Positions 25,789 to 34,813 of a DNA stretch of 64,000 nucleotides are shown here, piece after piece. The stretch's first letter is position 1. Each line of letters starts with the position of its first letter. Position numbers and translations under genes: made by a program. Origin of the DNA: Chitinophagaceae bacterium. Its GTDB lineage: Bacteria; Bacteroidota; Bacteroidia; Chitinophagales; Chitinophagaceae. The stretch spans positions 372,001 through 436,000 of the forward strand of contig JAIEMP010000003.1 of the NCBI GenBank assembly GCA_019752045.1. Reading direction: 5' to 3'. Below the pieces are notes generated by a model. It was not told the origin of the DNA, searched no databases, and saw nothing but the letters and a program-made list of their open reading frames with translations.

Positions 25789-25903
25789 CCGATAGTAAAT
25801 AGTGGATATTCAGGAGAAAACTGTGGGAAAAATATCAGTTCTTACAATACATATACAAGTAGATTTGCAGCAAATTAAATAATCCCAACCAGGGTTTTGT
25901 GGT

Positions 25904-26188
25904 ATGAAATACAATCAATCAACCTTAGATAAATTAGAAGCCATTTTAGAAGAGTGTGGCTATGTGGTGCGTTACGAAAGAGGTAATTTTCAAAGTGGTT
26001 ATTGTATTCTCGAAGACCGCAAAGTGGTGGTGCTGAACAAATTCCTTTTGCTGGAGAGCAGGATCAGCACCGTGATTGACCTTATTCCACAGGTGAACAT
26101 TACCTATGATGCATTAACGGCTGAATCTCAAAAGCTGTATGAAGAAGTATTGGTTCTGGCATCGGCAAAAACGGCGGAGAATGAGTAA
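25904..26188 (+). CDS. Conserved small protein, unknown function
   Basis: The 94-residue soluble protein has a helix (QSTLDKLEAILEECGY) followed by short strands (VVRYERGNFQSGYCILEDRK, VVVLNKFLLLESRI) and a C-terminal helix. It looks like a small alpha/beta domain; I recall similar genes next to the metallo-hydrolase below in other Bacteroidota, but know no function. It starts 115 bases after porX and ends 119 bases before the MBL gene, with a repeat in that gap. Confidence 0.78.
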   Translation: MKYNQSTLDKLEAILEECGYVVRYERGNFQSGYCILEDRKVVVLNKFLLLESRISTVIDLIPQVNITYDALTAESQKLYEEVLVLASAKTAENE

Positions 26189-26305
26189 TGAGTGATCAGT
26201 GATGAGTAATAGATCAGGTAGCTCAATCTAATCATGAATCACTCATCAATCAGCATTGATCACTCATCATTGATCATTCTTCTCTCATCATTCATTATTT
26301 TCGTT
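26189..26305. repeat. Degenerate inverted repeat between two plus-strand genes
   Basis: The left arm is TGAGTGATCAGTGATGAG-like and the right arm ATCACTCATCAATCAGCATT-like plus repeats of CTCATCATT. It has the same build as the repeats at 2277 and in copA but a different core sequence. Confidence 0.6.
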
Positions 26306-26307
26306 CT

Positions 26308-27084
26308 GTGAGCTATCCTTCCATCACCATAACATTTCTCGGTACCGGCACCAGCAGCGGTGTTCCGATGATTGGATGCGATTGTGAAGTTTGTACTTCC
26401 ACAAATCCCAAAGATAAACGGCTGCGCAGCAGCGTTATGATTGAAACAGCCAACACAACAGTTGTTGTAGATACTACACCCGACTTTCGTTATCAAATGC
26501 TTCGGCTGGGCGTTAAAAAAATAGATGCCATCATTTTTACACATCCGCATAAAGATCATATTGCTGGGTTGGATGATGTAAGGGCTTTTAATTTTTTTAC
26601 CAAAAAGCCGATGAATGTATACGCCAATTATTTAACTGAAGAAGCGTTGCGCAGAGATTTTTATTATGCCTTTTCCGATACAAAATATCCCGGTGTTCCT
26701 GAAATTGATATCCACACCATCACAACCGAACCGTTTACAATCGGGGATCTGTTAATTGAACCTATTCTTGTATGGCATTTAAAAATGCCGGTGCTTGGTT
26801 TTCGCTTTGGCCCGTTTACTTATATCACTGATGCCAATATGATTGAAGAAAAAGAACTGAATAAGATCAGGGGCAGTAAAGTGATGGTGTTAAATGCACT
26901 TCGTAAGGAAACACATATCTCACATTATAACCTCGAGGAAGCAATTGCATTGGTGCAGTCTTTAGAGGTTCCTGAAGCGTACTTTACACACATCAGCCAC
27001 CAGCTTGGGTTGCACGACAGTATTGAAAAAGAGATGCCTGATGGTATTCATTTAGGTTACGACGGACTAACCATTAAGCTGTAA
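26308..27084 (+). CDS. MBL-fold metallo-hydrolase, PhnP-like
   Basis: The 258-residue protein (GTG start) is a metallo-beta-lactamase fold enzyme. The metal-binding HxHxDH motif is THPHKDH (H79, H81, D83, H84), followed by GLDDVRAFN, later histidines, and DANMIEEKE and SHYNLEEAIAL. The N-terminal FLGTGTSSGVPMIGCDCEVC matches the PhnP/YycJ subgroup, where phosphodiester bonds of cyclic phosphates or nucleic acids are cut. The exact substrate is unknown. Preceding it is a 119-base repeat-containing spacer. The family assignment is firm; the biological role is not. Confidence 0.88.
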   Translation: MSYPSITITFLGTGTSSGVPMIGCDCEVCTSTNPKDKRLRSSVMIETANTTVVVDTTPDFRYQMLRLGVKKIDAIIFTHPHKDHIAGLDDVRAFNFFTKKPMNVYANYLTEEALRRDFYYAFSDTKYPGVPEIDIHTITTEPFTIGDLLIEPILVWHLKMPVLGFRFGPFTYITDANMIEEKELNKIRGSKVMVLNALRKETHISHYNLEEAIALVQSLEVPEAYFTHISHQLGLHDSIEKEMPDGIHLGYDGLTIKL

Positions 27085-27152
27085 GCCCGGTTTTCACCTG
27101 CATACCCGCTTTGTAGTATTTCATTCCTGCTGCTTAGCTGGTAATTTTAAGT

Positions 27153-28121
27153 ATGCAGTTTACCCAACGCAAATGGATTCGTGACTATTTTACGTTTTCA
27201 CAAAAAGAAAGGCGGTCTGTTATAGTATTAGTGATCCTTGCCGTTTTTTTTGCCTTATTCCCTGCCTTGTTTCCATTTTTGGTAAAAGATGAAATTGAAC
27301 TTGTGGTTGATACAGTTACACAAAACCAACTTGCACAATTGCAGATAATTCCCGAAAGAAAAGAATACAACCGGCAGGAAGAAGGAACAGAACAATGGTA
27401 TCAGCCAAAATCTTCCAATACATACCAGACTCAGAGTAAAACAACTGCAGCAGAACTTTTTTATTTCAACCCAAATACCGCCAGTGCTGCTGATTTTGAA
27501 CGACTTGGATTAAGAGTAAAAACCATTCAAACCATTATTAATTACCGCAGCAAAGGCGGTCGTTTTTATAAAGCCGATGATCTGGAACGGATTTACGGAC
27601 TGCGGCACGAAGAGTTTGAACGGCTTTTTCCTTATGTACAAATTGAACAACCAACTACTGAAAAAAATACAGCCACAGTCTTTGAACCATCGCAAACTAA
27701 AAAAACAGAACCAAAAGTTTTTCTGATTGATATAAATACTGCCGATACAACTGAATGGAAAAAATTAAACGGTATTGGCAGCAAACTCTCTCAACGCATC
27801 GTCAACTTTCGTACAAAACTGGGCGGATTTGTATCGGCCGAGCAGGTGAGCGAAACCTTTGGGTTGCCCGACTCTACGTTTCAGAAAATAAAACCGCAGT
27901 TACAATTCAACAGTGCCTCAATAAAAACATTTAATCTTAATACCGCTACAGTTGATGAATTAAAAACTCACCCCTATATCAAATACAGCATTGCCAATGC
28001 CATTGTGCAGTACCGCAATGAGCATGGCCCTTATAAAACGGTGGCAGATCTGCAAAAACTGGACGCTGTAGATGAAACCCTGTTTAAAAAGATTGCTCCC
28101 TACCTAGTAACAGGGGAATAA
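27153..28121 (+). CDS. ComEA-like helix-hairpin-helix membrane protein
   Basis: The 322 residues begin with an N-terminal membrane anchor (about 19-43, SVIVLVILAVFFALFPALFP). Three HhH DNA-binding repeats follow, each opened by an Asn-Thr motif: FNPNTASAADFERL, IDINTADTTEWKKL and FNLNTATVDELKTH. The middle one has the canonical LNGIGSKLSQRIV hairpin. ComEA of competence systems binds incoming DNA in the periplasm; this triple-repeat protein is a family relative common in Bacteroidota, and no competence genes are nearby. Binding of DNA is likely; function in uptake is inference. Confidence 0.85.
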   Translation: MQFTQRKWIRDYFTFSQKERRSVIVLVILAVFFALFPALFPFLVKDEIELVVDTVTQNQLAQLQIIPERKEYNRQEEGTEQWYQPKSSNTYQTQSKTTAAELFYFNPNTASAADFERLGLRVKTIQTIINYRSKGGRFYKADDLERIYGLRHEEFERLFPYVQIEQPTTEKNTATVFEPSQTKKTEPKVFLIDINTADTTEWKKLNGIGSKLSQRIVNFRTKLGGFVSAEQVSETFGLPDSTFQKIKPQLQFNSASIKTFNLNTATVDELKTHPYIKYSIANAIVQYRNEHGPYKTVADLQKLDAVDETLFKKIAPYLVTGE

Positions 28122-28159
28122 TTTTTTTACACTCCGCTAACATATGTTAGCAAATCTCC

Positions 28160-28167
28160 TATATTTG
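28160..28167 (+). promoter_or_regulatory. -7 box upstream of the acyl-CoA dehydrogenase
   Basis: TATATTTG (TAnnTTTG), giving a start near 28172 and a 136-base leader. No convincing -33 box. Confidence 0.45.
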
Positions 28168-28307
28168 CGTTGCCGTTTCGATTGATTGCTATTGTAACAA
28201 GTTGAGTCATGGTACTGCATAGAGGGTCAGTTCATGGCTCAATTTATTTTAGACCATACTGCGGTATCTGTCAACGGCAGGGCAAACAAAAAAACGAAAC
28301 AGATTGT

Positions 28308-29447
28308 ATGAATTTTACACAGAACGAAATAACCGAACAGGTAGCACAGGTAGCAAAGGATTTTGCACATAAACACATTAAGCCACATGTAATGGAGTGG
28401 GACGAAACGCAGCATTTTCCCAAAGATGTGATGCATGAAATGGGTAAGCTTGGTTTGATGGGCATTTTTGTTCCCGAGCAATATGGCGGCAGCGGCTTTG
28501 GTTATTATGAATATGTAGCTGCCATTGTTGAAGTGGCGAAAGTATGTGGCTCTGTAGGTTTAAGTCTTGCAGCACATAATTCACTCTGCACCGGGCATAT
28601 GTTATACTGTGCCAATGAAGATCAGAAAAAGAAATACTTACCCAAGCTGGCATCGGGAGAGTGGATTGGAGCATGGGGTTTAACAGAACCTAATACAGGT
28701 AGTGATGCAGGTAACATGAAAACAACTGCAGTAAAAGATGGAGATGAGTGGGTGTTAAACGGAACAAAATCATGGATCACCCATGGCATTAGTGGCGATG
28801 TGGCTGTAGTAATTGCCCGTACAGGTGAACCAAGAACAAGCGGCAACTCTACGGCATTTATTGTTGAAAGAGGAACATCTGGATTTAAAGCAGGAAAAAA
28901 AGAAAATAAACTCGGCATGCGTGCAAGTGAAACGGCCGAGATGATTTTTGATAACTGTCGTATTCCGGATGCAAATCGTATTGGCGAAGTGGGTGATGGT
29001 TTCAGACAGGCATTAAAAATACTGGATGGTGGAAGGATATCCATAGCTGCTTTATCGCTCGGTATTGCAAAAGGAGCTTTTGAAGCTGCGTTAAAGTATT
29101 CGCAGGAACGTTACCAGTTCGATCAGCCCATCAGCAGCTTTCAGGGTATTTCATTTAAACTGGCCGATATGGCAACTGAAATTGCAGCAGCCGAATTATT
29201 GATCATGAAAGCGGCTGATTTAAAAAACCGTGGCGAAAAAGTAACCGAAGCAGGAGCTATGGCAAAATATTATGCCAGTGAAATTGCTGTAAAGACCAGT
29301 AATGATGCGGTGCAGATCTTTGGCGGGTATGGATACACAAAAGATTTTCCGGTAGAAAAATTTTACCGTGATTCAAAACTCTGCACCATTGGTGAAGGCA
29401 CCAGCGAAATACAAAAGATTGTAATTGCACGTGAAGTATTAAAATAA
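28308..29447 (+). CDS. Acyl-CoA dehydrogenase
   Basis: A 379-residue FAD enzyme of beta-oxidation or branched-chain amino acid breakdown. Motifs are LGLMGIFVPEQYGGSG, GAWGLTEPNTGSDAGNMKTT (FAD binding), GDGFRQALKILDGGRISIAA, IFGGYGYTKDFPVEKFYRD and the catalytic glutamate in GEGTSEIQKIVIAR. It fits the short/branched-chain group, but the chain length cannot be read from the sequence. The ATG at 28308 gives the family length; a longer frame starting at 28209 adds a Cys-rich segment lacking family character. It is followed by a strong terminator. Confidence 0.93.
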   Translation: MNFTQNEITEQVAQVAKDFAHKHIKPHVMEWDETQHFPKDVMHEMGKLGLMGIFVPEQYGGSGFGYYEYVAAIVEVAKVCGSVGLSLAAHNSLCTGHMLYCANEDQKKKYLPKLASGEWIGAWGLTEPNTGSDAGNMKTTAVKDGDEWVLNGTKSWITHGISGDVAVVIARTGEPRTSGNSTAFIVERGTSGFKAGKKENKLGMRASETAEMIFDNCRIPDANRIGEVGDGFRQALKILDGGRISIAALSLGIAKGAFEAALKYSQERYQFDQPISSFQGISFKLADMATEIAAAELLIMKAADLKNRGEKVTEAGAMAKYYASEIAVKTSNDAVQIFGGYGYTKDFPVEKFYRDSKLCTIGEGTSEIQKIVIAREVLK

Positions 29448-29470
29448 ATTTGTTCAGCATGAGAAATACA

Positions 29471-29503
29471 GCCGTTTCAACTTTGAAGCGGCTTTTTTAT
29501 TTT
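29471..29503 (+). terminator. Terminator of the acyl-CoA dehydrogenase
   Basis: Stem GCCGTTTCA/TGAAGCGGC (one G-U pair) followed by TTTTTTATTTTATT. Confidence 0.85.
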
Positions 29504-29576
29504 ATTCCATACAAAAATGAATATTCCTTATTCATTGCTATGATCATAAATTTTTGATGAAATGTAATTTTGCAAT

Positions 29577-31460
29577 CTACATTGATGTATTTGCAGGTAA
29601 TTGAATGGTAACTGTACTTCCTTTGTTGGTTTCACTTTCAATGTGCAGTTTTCCATTTATTTTTTCAAGTAATTCTTTTACTAAAAAAAGACCCATACCA
29701 CTGCCTTTTTCTCCTGCAGTTCCTTTTGTTGTTTCAATGGAATTGCTGTTGAGTTGCTGTATTTGCTCTGCCGTCATACCTAATCCTTCATCTTTTACCG
29801 ACAAACAAACCATATTGTCTTTAAGAAAGGAGCGTACTTCTATTTCACTTTTTTCTTTACTGAATTTAATTGCATTGGTGAGCAGGTTGCGTAATGCGAT
29901 GGTTACAATCTGTTCGTTCCCGGGTGCATCATTTACTTCAATATTGGTAACTATGCGAATGGTTTTATGCATTGCCTGTGCCTGTACTTCGCTTACCACA
30001 TCCTGTATCAGATTGCTGTAGTCTGTCATGGTAACGGAAGGGGCCGTATTTTTTAATTGCATATTGGCCCATGCCAGCAGGTTATCGAGCATGTCGCCGG
30101 TTTGTGTCACTGCACGAAATGTTTGCTGTCTAAACTGCTCTTTTTTTTCAGGGCTGATGTTGGTATTGCTGCTGAGTGTGAGGTATGATTTTAAAGTAAC
30201 CAGCGGATTTCTTAAATCGTGGCTGATGATGCTGAACAAACGGTCCTTTACCTGATTGAGCGTTTGCAGTTCATTTTTCTGTTGTTCAATCTGTTCATTT
30301 TTTATTTCCAGCAGGCGGTTGTTTTGTTGAATACGGCGGAAAAAATAAAATAAGGAAGCAAGCACTAAACATACAGCAGCAGCAACTATCATAAATATGT
30401 TGCGTTGATTTTTTTGCTTTACAACTTCAGCATCTTTTTTTACAATCTCTGCATTCTTTTTTTCAACCTGGTAATCGGCTTCTAATTGTGTAAGCTGATT
30501 TTTATTATCTGTACTGAAAAGACTGTCTTTGAGTGTGTAGTATTTTTTTTGATAAACGGATTGCAGATAATAGTCGTTTATATCTCCATACATATCGGCC
30601 ATGTTGCGGTAGTTCTCCATTTCAATGGCAGGGCTGCCGGCCTGCATGGCATAAGTAATACTCTTTGCAAAAGCTTCTTTAGCCTCTTTAAAATTTTTTC
30701 CTTTTGCATTGGTAGCTGCAACATTATTATAAAAAGCAGCCCACACATCAGGTGGGGTTTCTGTAGCATTGAGTATGGCAAAGCCACTGTCGTAATAAGC
30801 AAGTGATTGCTGAATATGGTTGAGGTGTTTATGCGTTAAACCAATATTGATAAGGGTATTGGCAGTTAAATAATCGTCTTTAATCAGTCTGCTGAGGTAG
30901 AGAGATTTTAACTGGTAAGTTAATGCAACATCATATTGTTGTTGCTGGTTCAGAATATTTCCCCGTTCGCTGTAAATACTGCTGAGCTGTGCGGTATCTT
31001 TGCTCGCCTTCACCAGCACTTCAGCCAGATCATAATACTCATTCAGTTTTTTAGTATTGTTGTTACTGTTGTACACATTACCAACCGACATGAGTGCATT
31101 GGTTAACCGGAAGGTATCTTTTAATATTTCATAAATGCGGATCGATTGCTGATAATTTTCCAGCGATTTATCGTAATCACTTTTTACGAGATAGCAAAAC
31201 CCCATGCTGTAGTAACTGTTGGCCACCTGCAACGGAATATTTAATTTTTTAGCCAGCTCATTTACTTTCAGAAAATACTCAATGGCTTTGCCGGCATTGT
31301 TATCCATATAGTAATTCCCGATTCGTCGGTAAGCAGCCAGTTTGCTGCTGTCGGGTATATTGGTATCAACAAGTTTCAATAAACTGTCTGCTTCGTTTTT
31401 GGTTTGTGCAAACCCTGTATATCCAGTAAGTAGAAAAAGAACTAAAAGAATCTTCTGCAT
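29577..31460 (-). CDS. TPR sensor histidine kinase
   Basis: The 627-residue kinase has a signal peptide (about 1-19), periplasmic TPR array (about 40-310), coiled coil, transmembrane helix (354-375), then HisKA with phospho-acceptor H414 (FSIISHDLRNPL) and HATPase_c (N box NLLTNAIKFSK, G1 DEGLGM, G2 GSGMGLFLVKELL). A LytTR regulator starts its transcript 18 bases upstream, so it is the probable partner, although the HisKA-LytTR pairing is less usual than LytS-type pairing. The TPR part is likely the sensor. Confidence 0.92.
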   Translation of the reverse strand: MQKILLVLFLLTGYTGFAQTKNEADSLLKLVDTNIPDSSKLAAYRRIGNYYMDNNAGKAIEYFLKVNELAKKLNIPLQVANSYYSMGFCYLVKSDYDKSLENYQQSIRIYEILKDTFRLTNALMSVGNVYNSNNNTKKLNEYYDLAEVLVKASKDTAQLSSIYSERGNILNQQQQYDVALTYQLKSLYLSRLIKDDYLTANTLINIGLTHKHLNHIQQSLAYYDSGFAILNATETPPDVWAAFYNNVAATNAKGKNFKEAKEAFAKSITYAMQAGSPAIEMENYRNMADMYGDINDYYLQSVYQKKYYTLKDSLFSTDNKNQLTQLEADYQVEKKNAEIVKKDAEVVKQKNQRNIFMIVAAAVCLVLASLFYFFRRIQQNNRLLEIKNEQIEQQKNELQTLNQVKDRLFSIISHDLRNPLVTLKSYLTLSSNTNISPEKKEQFRQQTFRAVTQTGDMLDNLLAWANMQLKNTAPSVTMTDYSNLIQDVVSEVQAQAMHKTIRIVTNIEVNDAPGNEQIVTIALRNLLTNAIKFSKEKSEIEVRSFLKDNMVCLSVKDEGLGMTAEQIQQLNSNSIETTKGTAGEKGSGMGLFLVKELLEKINGKLHIESETNKGSTVTIQLPANTSM

Positions 31461-31478
31461 GAAATAATTTTAAAGCAA

Positions 31479-32222
31479 TCAAATAAAGCGTTTAATGGCA
31501 TTGGAACCAAGCACTGTTTGCATTACATTTTCTGCAAAGGTTTTACCAATTCGCAGCTGAAGTGTGTTAATAAAAAGTGTTTCACTGTCTATAGCCGTAA
31601 TTTTTTGTGTATTGATCATATGCGTTCTTGAAATACGGAGAAAGTGTGTGGCGGGTAACTGCTGTTCAAGATTTTTCATACTTACAAGCGCCACCTGTTT
31701 GTGCCCATTGTGCTGAAAAATAGTGACAAAATCGCCCAGCGATTCAATGTACAATACATCGGCATATGCAATGCGGATAAACTTGTTTTTATCTCTTACA
31801 AAAAAAGAATCATCGGGCCTTACCTCAAAGGCATCAGCTGAAGGTGTTGATTCTTTCATGGCCAGCAGCGCACGGGCTTTTTCAATAGATCGCATCAACC
31901 GTTCCTGTGCAACAGGTTTTACAAGAAAATCAATCGCATCCACATCAAATGCATCTACTGCATAGCTTGGGTGTGAGCTGATGAAAATGATCATTGGCAG
32001 CTCTTTCAAACTTTTCACCAGTTGAATACCGCTGAGGCCGGGCATCTCAACATCCAGCACCAGTAAATGGGGGCTGTGCAGTTTCAGCTGTTCAAGCGTA
32101 GTAAATGCATTATCACAAACAGCAAGGCATTCCGTAAACGGCAGTTGTTGTAAATATTGCAGAGTGAGTTCACGATACAGCTCATCATCATCTGCAAGAA
32201 TGTATGTAATGGGTTGATTCAT
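31479..32222 (-). CDS. LytTR-family response regulator
   Basis: The 247-residue protein joins a receiver (acidic ADDDE near 10-14, phospho-acceptor D57 in LLVLDVEM, later KPVAQ) to a LytTR DNA-binding domain (about 135-240) with VLYIESLGDFVTIFQ and FLRISRTHMINTQKI. It is the first gene of an operon with the TPR kinase. LytTR proteins commonly activate nearby or cell-surface genes; targets here are unknown. A -7 box TAGATTTG on the minus strand lies 17 bases upstream. Confidence 0.92.
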   Translation of the reverse strand: MNQPITYILADDDELYRELTLQYLQQLPFTECLAVCDNAFTTLEQLKLHSPHLLVLDVEMPGLSGIQLVKSLKELPMIIFISSHPSYAVDAFDVDAIDFLVKPVAQERLMRSIEKARALLAMKESTPSADAFEVRPDDSFFVRDKNKFIRIAYADVLYIESLGDFVTIFQHNGHKQVALVSMKNLEQQLPATHFLRISRTHMINTQKITAIDSETLFINTLQLRIGKTFAENVMQTVLGSNAIKRFI

Positions 32223-32238
32223 TTGTGGCAGTGGTAAA

Positions 32239-32246
32239 CAAATCTA
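32239..32246 (-). promoter_or_regulatory. -7 box of the LytTR/TPR-kinase operon
   Basis: Minus strand TAGATTTG (TAnnTTTG), 17 bases before the ATG at 32222. Confidence 0.5.
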
Positions 32247-32368
32247 CTGAAAAGAAGTGTTAACCTACTTTCTGCTTTTGTTCATCTACTTGTCTTCAGC
32301 CGGCAGAAGCAGGTGAGTAAATTTATGCAGGTTTTTCATAGGATATTGGATTACAAACGGGCTTGCAT

Positions 32369-32400
32369 TTCTATACAGGCCCTCTTTTTAAAACAACATA
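32369..32400 (+). terminator. Plus-strand terminator-like hairpin in spacer
   Basis: GGGCTTG/CAGGCCC (one G-U pair) with a 10-base loop followed by TCTTTTTA. There is no plus-strand gene upstream within the spacer. Confidence 0.5.
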
Positions 32401-32436
32401 CATCAATATATTTTTGTTAACCACTGAACCCTTACA

Positions 32437-32478
32437 TCTTTTACTCCCCGGTATATATATGCCGGGGTTTATTTTTTG
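32437..32478 (+). terminator. Strong plus-strand terminator without an upstream gene
   Basis: CCCCGG with TATATATA and CCGGGG form a long stem, followed by TTTATTTTTTGTAT. It faces plus-strand transcripts, yet both neighbouring genes are on the minus strand. Suggests an untranslated RNA ending here. Confidence 0.7.
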
Positions 32479-32496
32479 TATAAAAAAAAGAGGGTG

Positions 32497-32670
32497 TTAA
32501 TCTAAGAAATCTTCATCTTCTTTCTTAGCATATTTGCTGAAGAGCCCGTCGATGGCACTGCCAAAAATGGGAAATTTTTCTCTGGCAAAATTTTTAATCA
32601 CTTCGATGGCTTTATATGCCTGCTGCTCTGTTAAACCTTCGGCCATTAAACGGTCAATTAAATCCTGCAT
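32497..32670 (-). CDS. Small conserved-type protein, 57 residues
   Basis: An ATG-initiated frame of 57 codons. The protein is highly helical and charged: MQDLIDRLMAEGLTEQQAYK begins it, IEVIKNFAREKFPIFG and IDGLFSKYAKK follow, and it ends in an acidic EDEDFLD tail. The codon pattern is regular and the helix pattern amphipathic, unlike a chance frame. It lies between the clpX terminator and the LytTR promoter on the same strand as both. I recall similar small proteins in this phylum but know no function; it could be a small UBA-like (LTEQQAYKAI resembles such a helix) interaction domain, which is a guess. Confidence 0.68.
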   Translation of the reverse strand: MQDLIDRLMAEGLTEQQAYKAIEVIKNFAREKFPIFGSAIDGLFSKYAKKEDEDFLD

Positions 32671-32673
32671 AAA

Positions 32674-32716
32674 TAAAGTTTAAGGTTGCAAGTTACAAGT
32701 TTAAGGTTGGAGGTAA
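32674..32716. repeat. Degenerate GTTTAAGGTT-type repeat
   Basis: Two copies of AAGTTTAAGGTTG-like sequence with TTGCAAGTTACAAG between them, upstream of the 57-codon gene. Same class as the repeats near 37170 and 2277. Confidence 0.45.
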
Positions 32717-32730
32717 AAAAGTCTATTTCA

Positions 32731-32769
32731 AATAAAAAACCTGTTGAAGTACTCAACAGGTTTTTTATT
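32731..32769. terminator. Bidirectional terminator after clpX
   Basis: Stem CCTGTTGA/TCAACAGG, five-base loop, flanked by A and T runs on both sides. On the minus strand it ends the clpX transcript (stop 32796). Confidence 0.85.
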
Positions 32770-32795
32770 TATGGCACCCCTTTAGGGGATGGGGG

Positions 32796-34028
32796 CTATG
32801 CTACTTTCAACATACTCAATTTACTCTTATCAAACTTGTGCATCGCATATTCAAGTGACAGGTGAAATTTCTTTTCATCGCTGCCGGGCAAATCAAACAT
32901 GGCATCGGTTAAAATACTTTCACAAATGCTGCGTAAGCCTCTTGCACCTAATTTATATTCCATTGCTTTGGTTACCATAAAATCGTACACCTCATCATCA
33001 ATGGTTAATTCAATGCCTTCAATTTCAAACAACTTATGGTATTGTTTTATCAGTGCGTTTTTAGGCGTAATCAAAATTTCACGGAGCGTTTCAATATCAA
33101 GGGGATTAAGATGAGTAACCACCGGCAAACGTCCCAGCAATTCAGGAATCAACCCAAACGATTTAAGATCCTGTGCATTTACATATTGCAGCAGATTTTT
33201 TTTCATGTGCTCCTGTTCTTCCTTGTTCACATTAAAACCAATGGCATTGGTATTTACTCTGCGTGCAATTACACGGTCAATCCCATCGAACGCACCGCCG
33301 CAAATGAAGAGAATATTATGGGTGTTGATTTTAATTAATTTCTGCTCAGGATGTTTACGGCCGCCTTGTGGTGGAACCAATACCTCTGTTCCTTCGAGGA
33401 GCTTCAGCATTCCCTGTTGTACTCCCTCACCACTTACATCACGTGTAATAGAAGGGTTATCGCCTTTACGTGCAATTTTATCAATCTCATCAATATATAC
33501 TATTCCCTTTTCTGCAGCAGCTACGTCATAATTACAAACCTGTAACAAACGGGTTAAAATGCTTTCCACATCTTCACCTACATAACCTGCTTCTGTAAAT
33601 ACAGTTGCATCAACAATAGCGAAAGGAACATTTAATAAACGGGCAATGGTTTTTGCCAGCAGGGTTTTTCCGGTACCTGTTTCACCCACCATCACGATAT
33701 TACTTTTCTCAATCTCTATTTCGCTTTCGGTCTTTTGCTTTAAACGTTTGTAGTGATTGTAAACAGCAACGGCCAGTACTTTTTTAGCTTCATCCTGACC
33801 AATGATATAATCATCTAAAAACCGTTTGATTTCAACCGGTTTTTTTACGTTAAGCTTAAAGTTTGAATTAGTGGTTTCATTGCGCAGTAATAATTCCTGC
33901 CCAATAATTTCCTGTGCATGTTCAACACAGTTTTCACAGATATGTCCTTCCTGCCCGGCAATTAATATTTTCACTTCATCTCTGCTTCTGCCGCAAAATG
34001 AACAATGTAACATGTTGTTTTTCGCCAT
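32796..34028 (-). CDS. clpX: ATP-dependent protease ATP-binding subunit ClpX
   Basis: ClpX unfolds substrates and feeds them to ClpP. The 410-residue protein has the N-terminal C4 zinc finger (C9, C12, C31, C34), AAA+ Walker A GETGTGKT, Walker [17 protein letters not shown], the pore loop region with [11 protein letters not shown], and the small AAA+ domain ending in the sensor-2 GARGLRSI. It has its own promoter (CAAAGATA box at 34073-34080) and terminator, yet is next to two clpP genes, with trigger factor further upstream. Confidence 0.97.
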   Translation of the reverse strand: MAKNNMLHCSFCGRSRDEVKILIAGQEGHICENCVEHAQEIIGQELLLRNETTNSNFKLNVKKPVEIKRFLDDYIIGQDEAKKVLAVAVYNHYKRLKQKTESEIEIEKSNIVMVGETGTGKTLLAKTIARLLNVPFAIVDATVFTEAGYVGEDVESILTRLLQVCNYDVAAAEKGIVYIDEIDKIARKGDNPSITRDVSGEGVQQGMLKLLEGTEVLVPPQGGRKHPEQKLIKINTHNILFICGGAFDGIDRVIARRVNTNAIGFNVNKEEQEHMKKNLLQYVNAQDLKSFGLIPELLGRLPVVTHLNPLDIETLREILITPKNALIKQYHKLFEIEGIELTIDDEVYDFMVTKAMEYKLGARGLRSICESILTDAMFDLPGSDEKKFHLSLEYAMHKFDKSKLSMLKVA

Positions 34029-34072
34029 TTGAAATGGATTTTTAGGCTGGGGTGTTCGTTTAAACCCAACGT

Positions 34073-34080
34073 CAAAGATA
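34073..34080 (-). promoter_or_regulatory. -7 box of clpX
   Basis: Minus strand TATCTTTG (TAnnTTTG), about 45 bases before the ATG at 34028. It lies just after the clpP-operon terminator. Confidence 0.6.
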
Positions 34081-34110
34081 ATAAAGCTTTTGAAAGGGGG
34101 GGGGTATTAA

Positions 34111-34150
34111 ATAAAAAAGGGGCGGGCTGCTGGCCCTGTACCCCTTTTTG
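34111..34150 (-). terminator. Terminator of the tandem clpP transcript
   Basis: AAAAAGGGG/CCCCTTTTT with an inner GGGC/GCCC stem between, ending in TTTTTTATTT on the minus strand. Confidence 0.75.
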
Positions 34151-34164
34151 CTATGTGAAATCAG

Positions 34165-34794
34165 TTAGAGTTTGTCTAAAATACCATCCACAATTCCGTA
34201 TTTGAGTGCTTCATTGGCATCCATCCAGTAATCACGGTCAAAATCTTTTAATACCTGCTCCAGTGTTTTACCACAGTTGTCAGCCAAAATCTGGGCACCC
34301 AGTTCTTTTGTTTTAGCAATTTGATGTGCAATAATTTCTAAATCGGCACTGGTACCTTGTGCGCCGCCAATGCTTGGCTGATGAATCATTACTTCGCCAT
34401 GCGGGAAAATATAACGTTTACCTTTTGTACCACCACTCAACAGGATAGAACCCATTGATGCTGCCATACCCATACAAATGGTACTTACCGGTGAACTGAT
34501 CATTTGCATGGTATCATAAATCACCATACCACTGGTAACCACACCACCCGGACTATTGATGTACAGTTTAATTTCTTCGCCTGGCTTAACTGCTTCGAGG
34601 TATAATAATTTGTTTACGATCTCTTTTGCTGAGTTATCATGCACTACTCCCCAAAAAAAGATTTTCCGTTGCTCAAGAAATTTTTTATTGTAAGGTCCAA
34701 AGGCGGCGGCAGTAAAATTTTCTAACGGATTTTCTTTTGGCTCATCCTCTTCGTCTTCAAAACGAATTTGCAATTTTGAATTATGCTGATACAT
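34165..34794 (-). CDS. clpP: ATP-dependent Clp protease proteolytic subunit (second of pair)
   Basis: A 209-residue ClpP serine protease. The catalytic triad is intact: Ser in GMAASMGS, His in VMIHQPS and Asp in DFDRDYWM. The N-terminus starts with a longer charged stretch ([13 protein letters not shown]) that differs from its neighbour. It lies 19 bases downstream of the other clpP, so the two probably form a mixed or alternative ClpP barrel, as known for organisms with clpP1/clpP2 pairs. Confidence 0.94.
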   Translation of the reverse strand: MYQHNSKLQIRFEDEEDEPKENPLENFTAAAFGPYNKKFLEQRKIFFWGVVHDNSAKEIVNKLLYLEAVKPGEEIKLYINSPGGVVTSGMVIYDTMQMISSPVSTICMGMAASMGSILLSGGTKGKRYIFPHGEVMIHQPSIGGAQGTSADLEIIAHQIAKTKELGAQILADNCGKTLEQVLKDFDRDYWMDANEALKYGIVDGILDKL

Positions 34795-34813
34795 CTGTTT
34801 TACTTTTAGTTGT

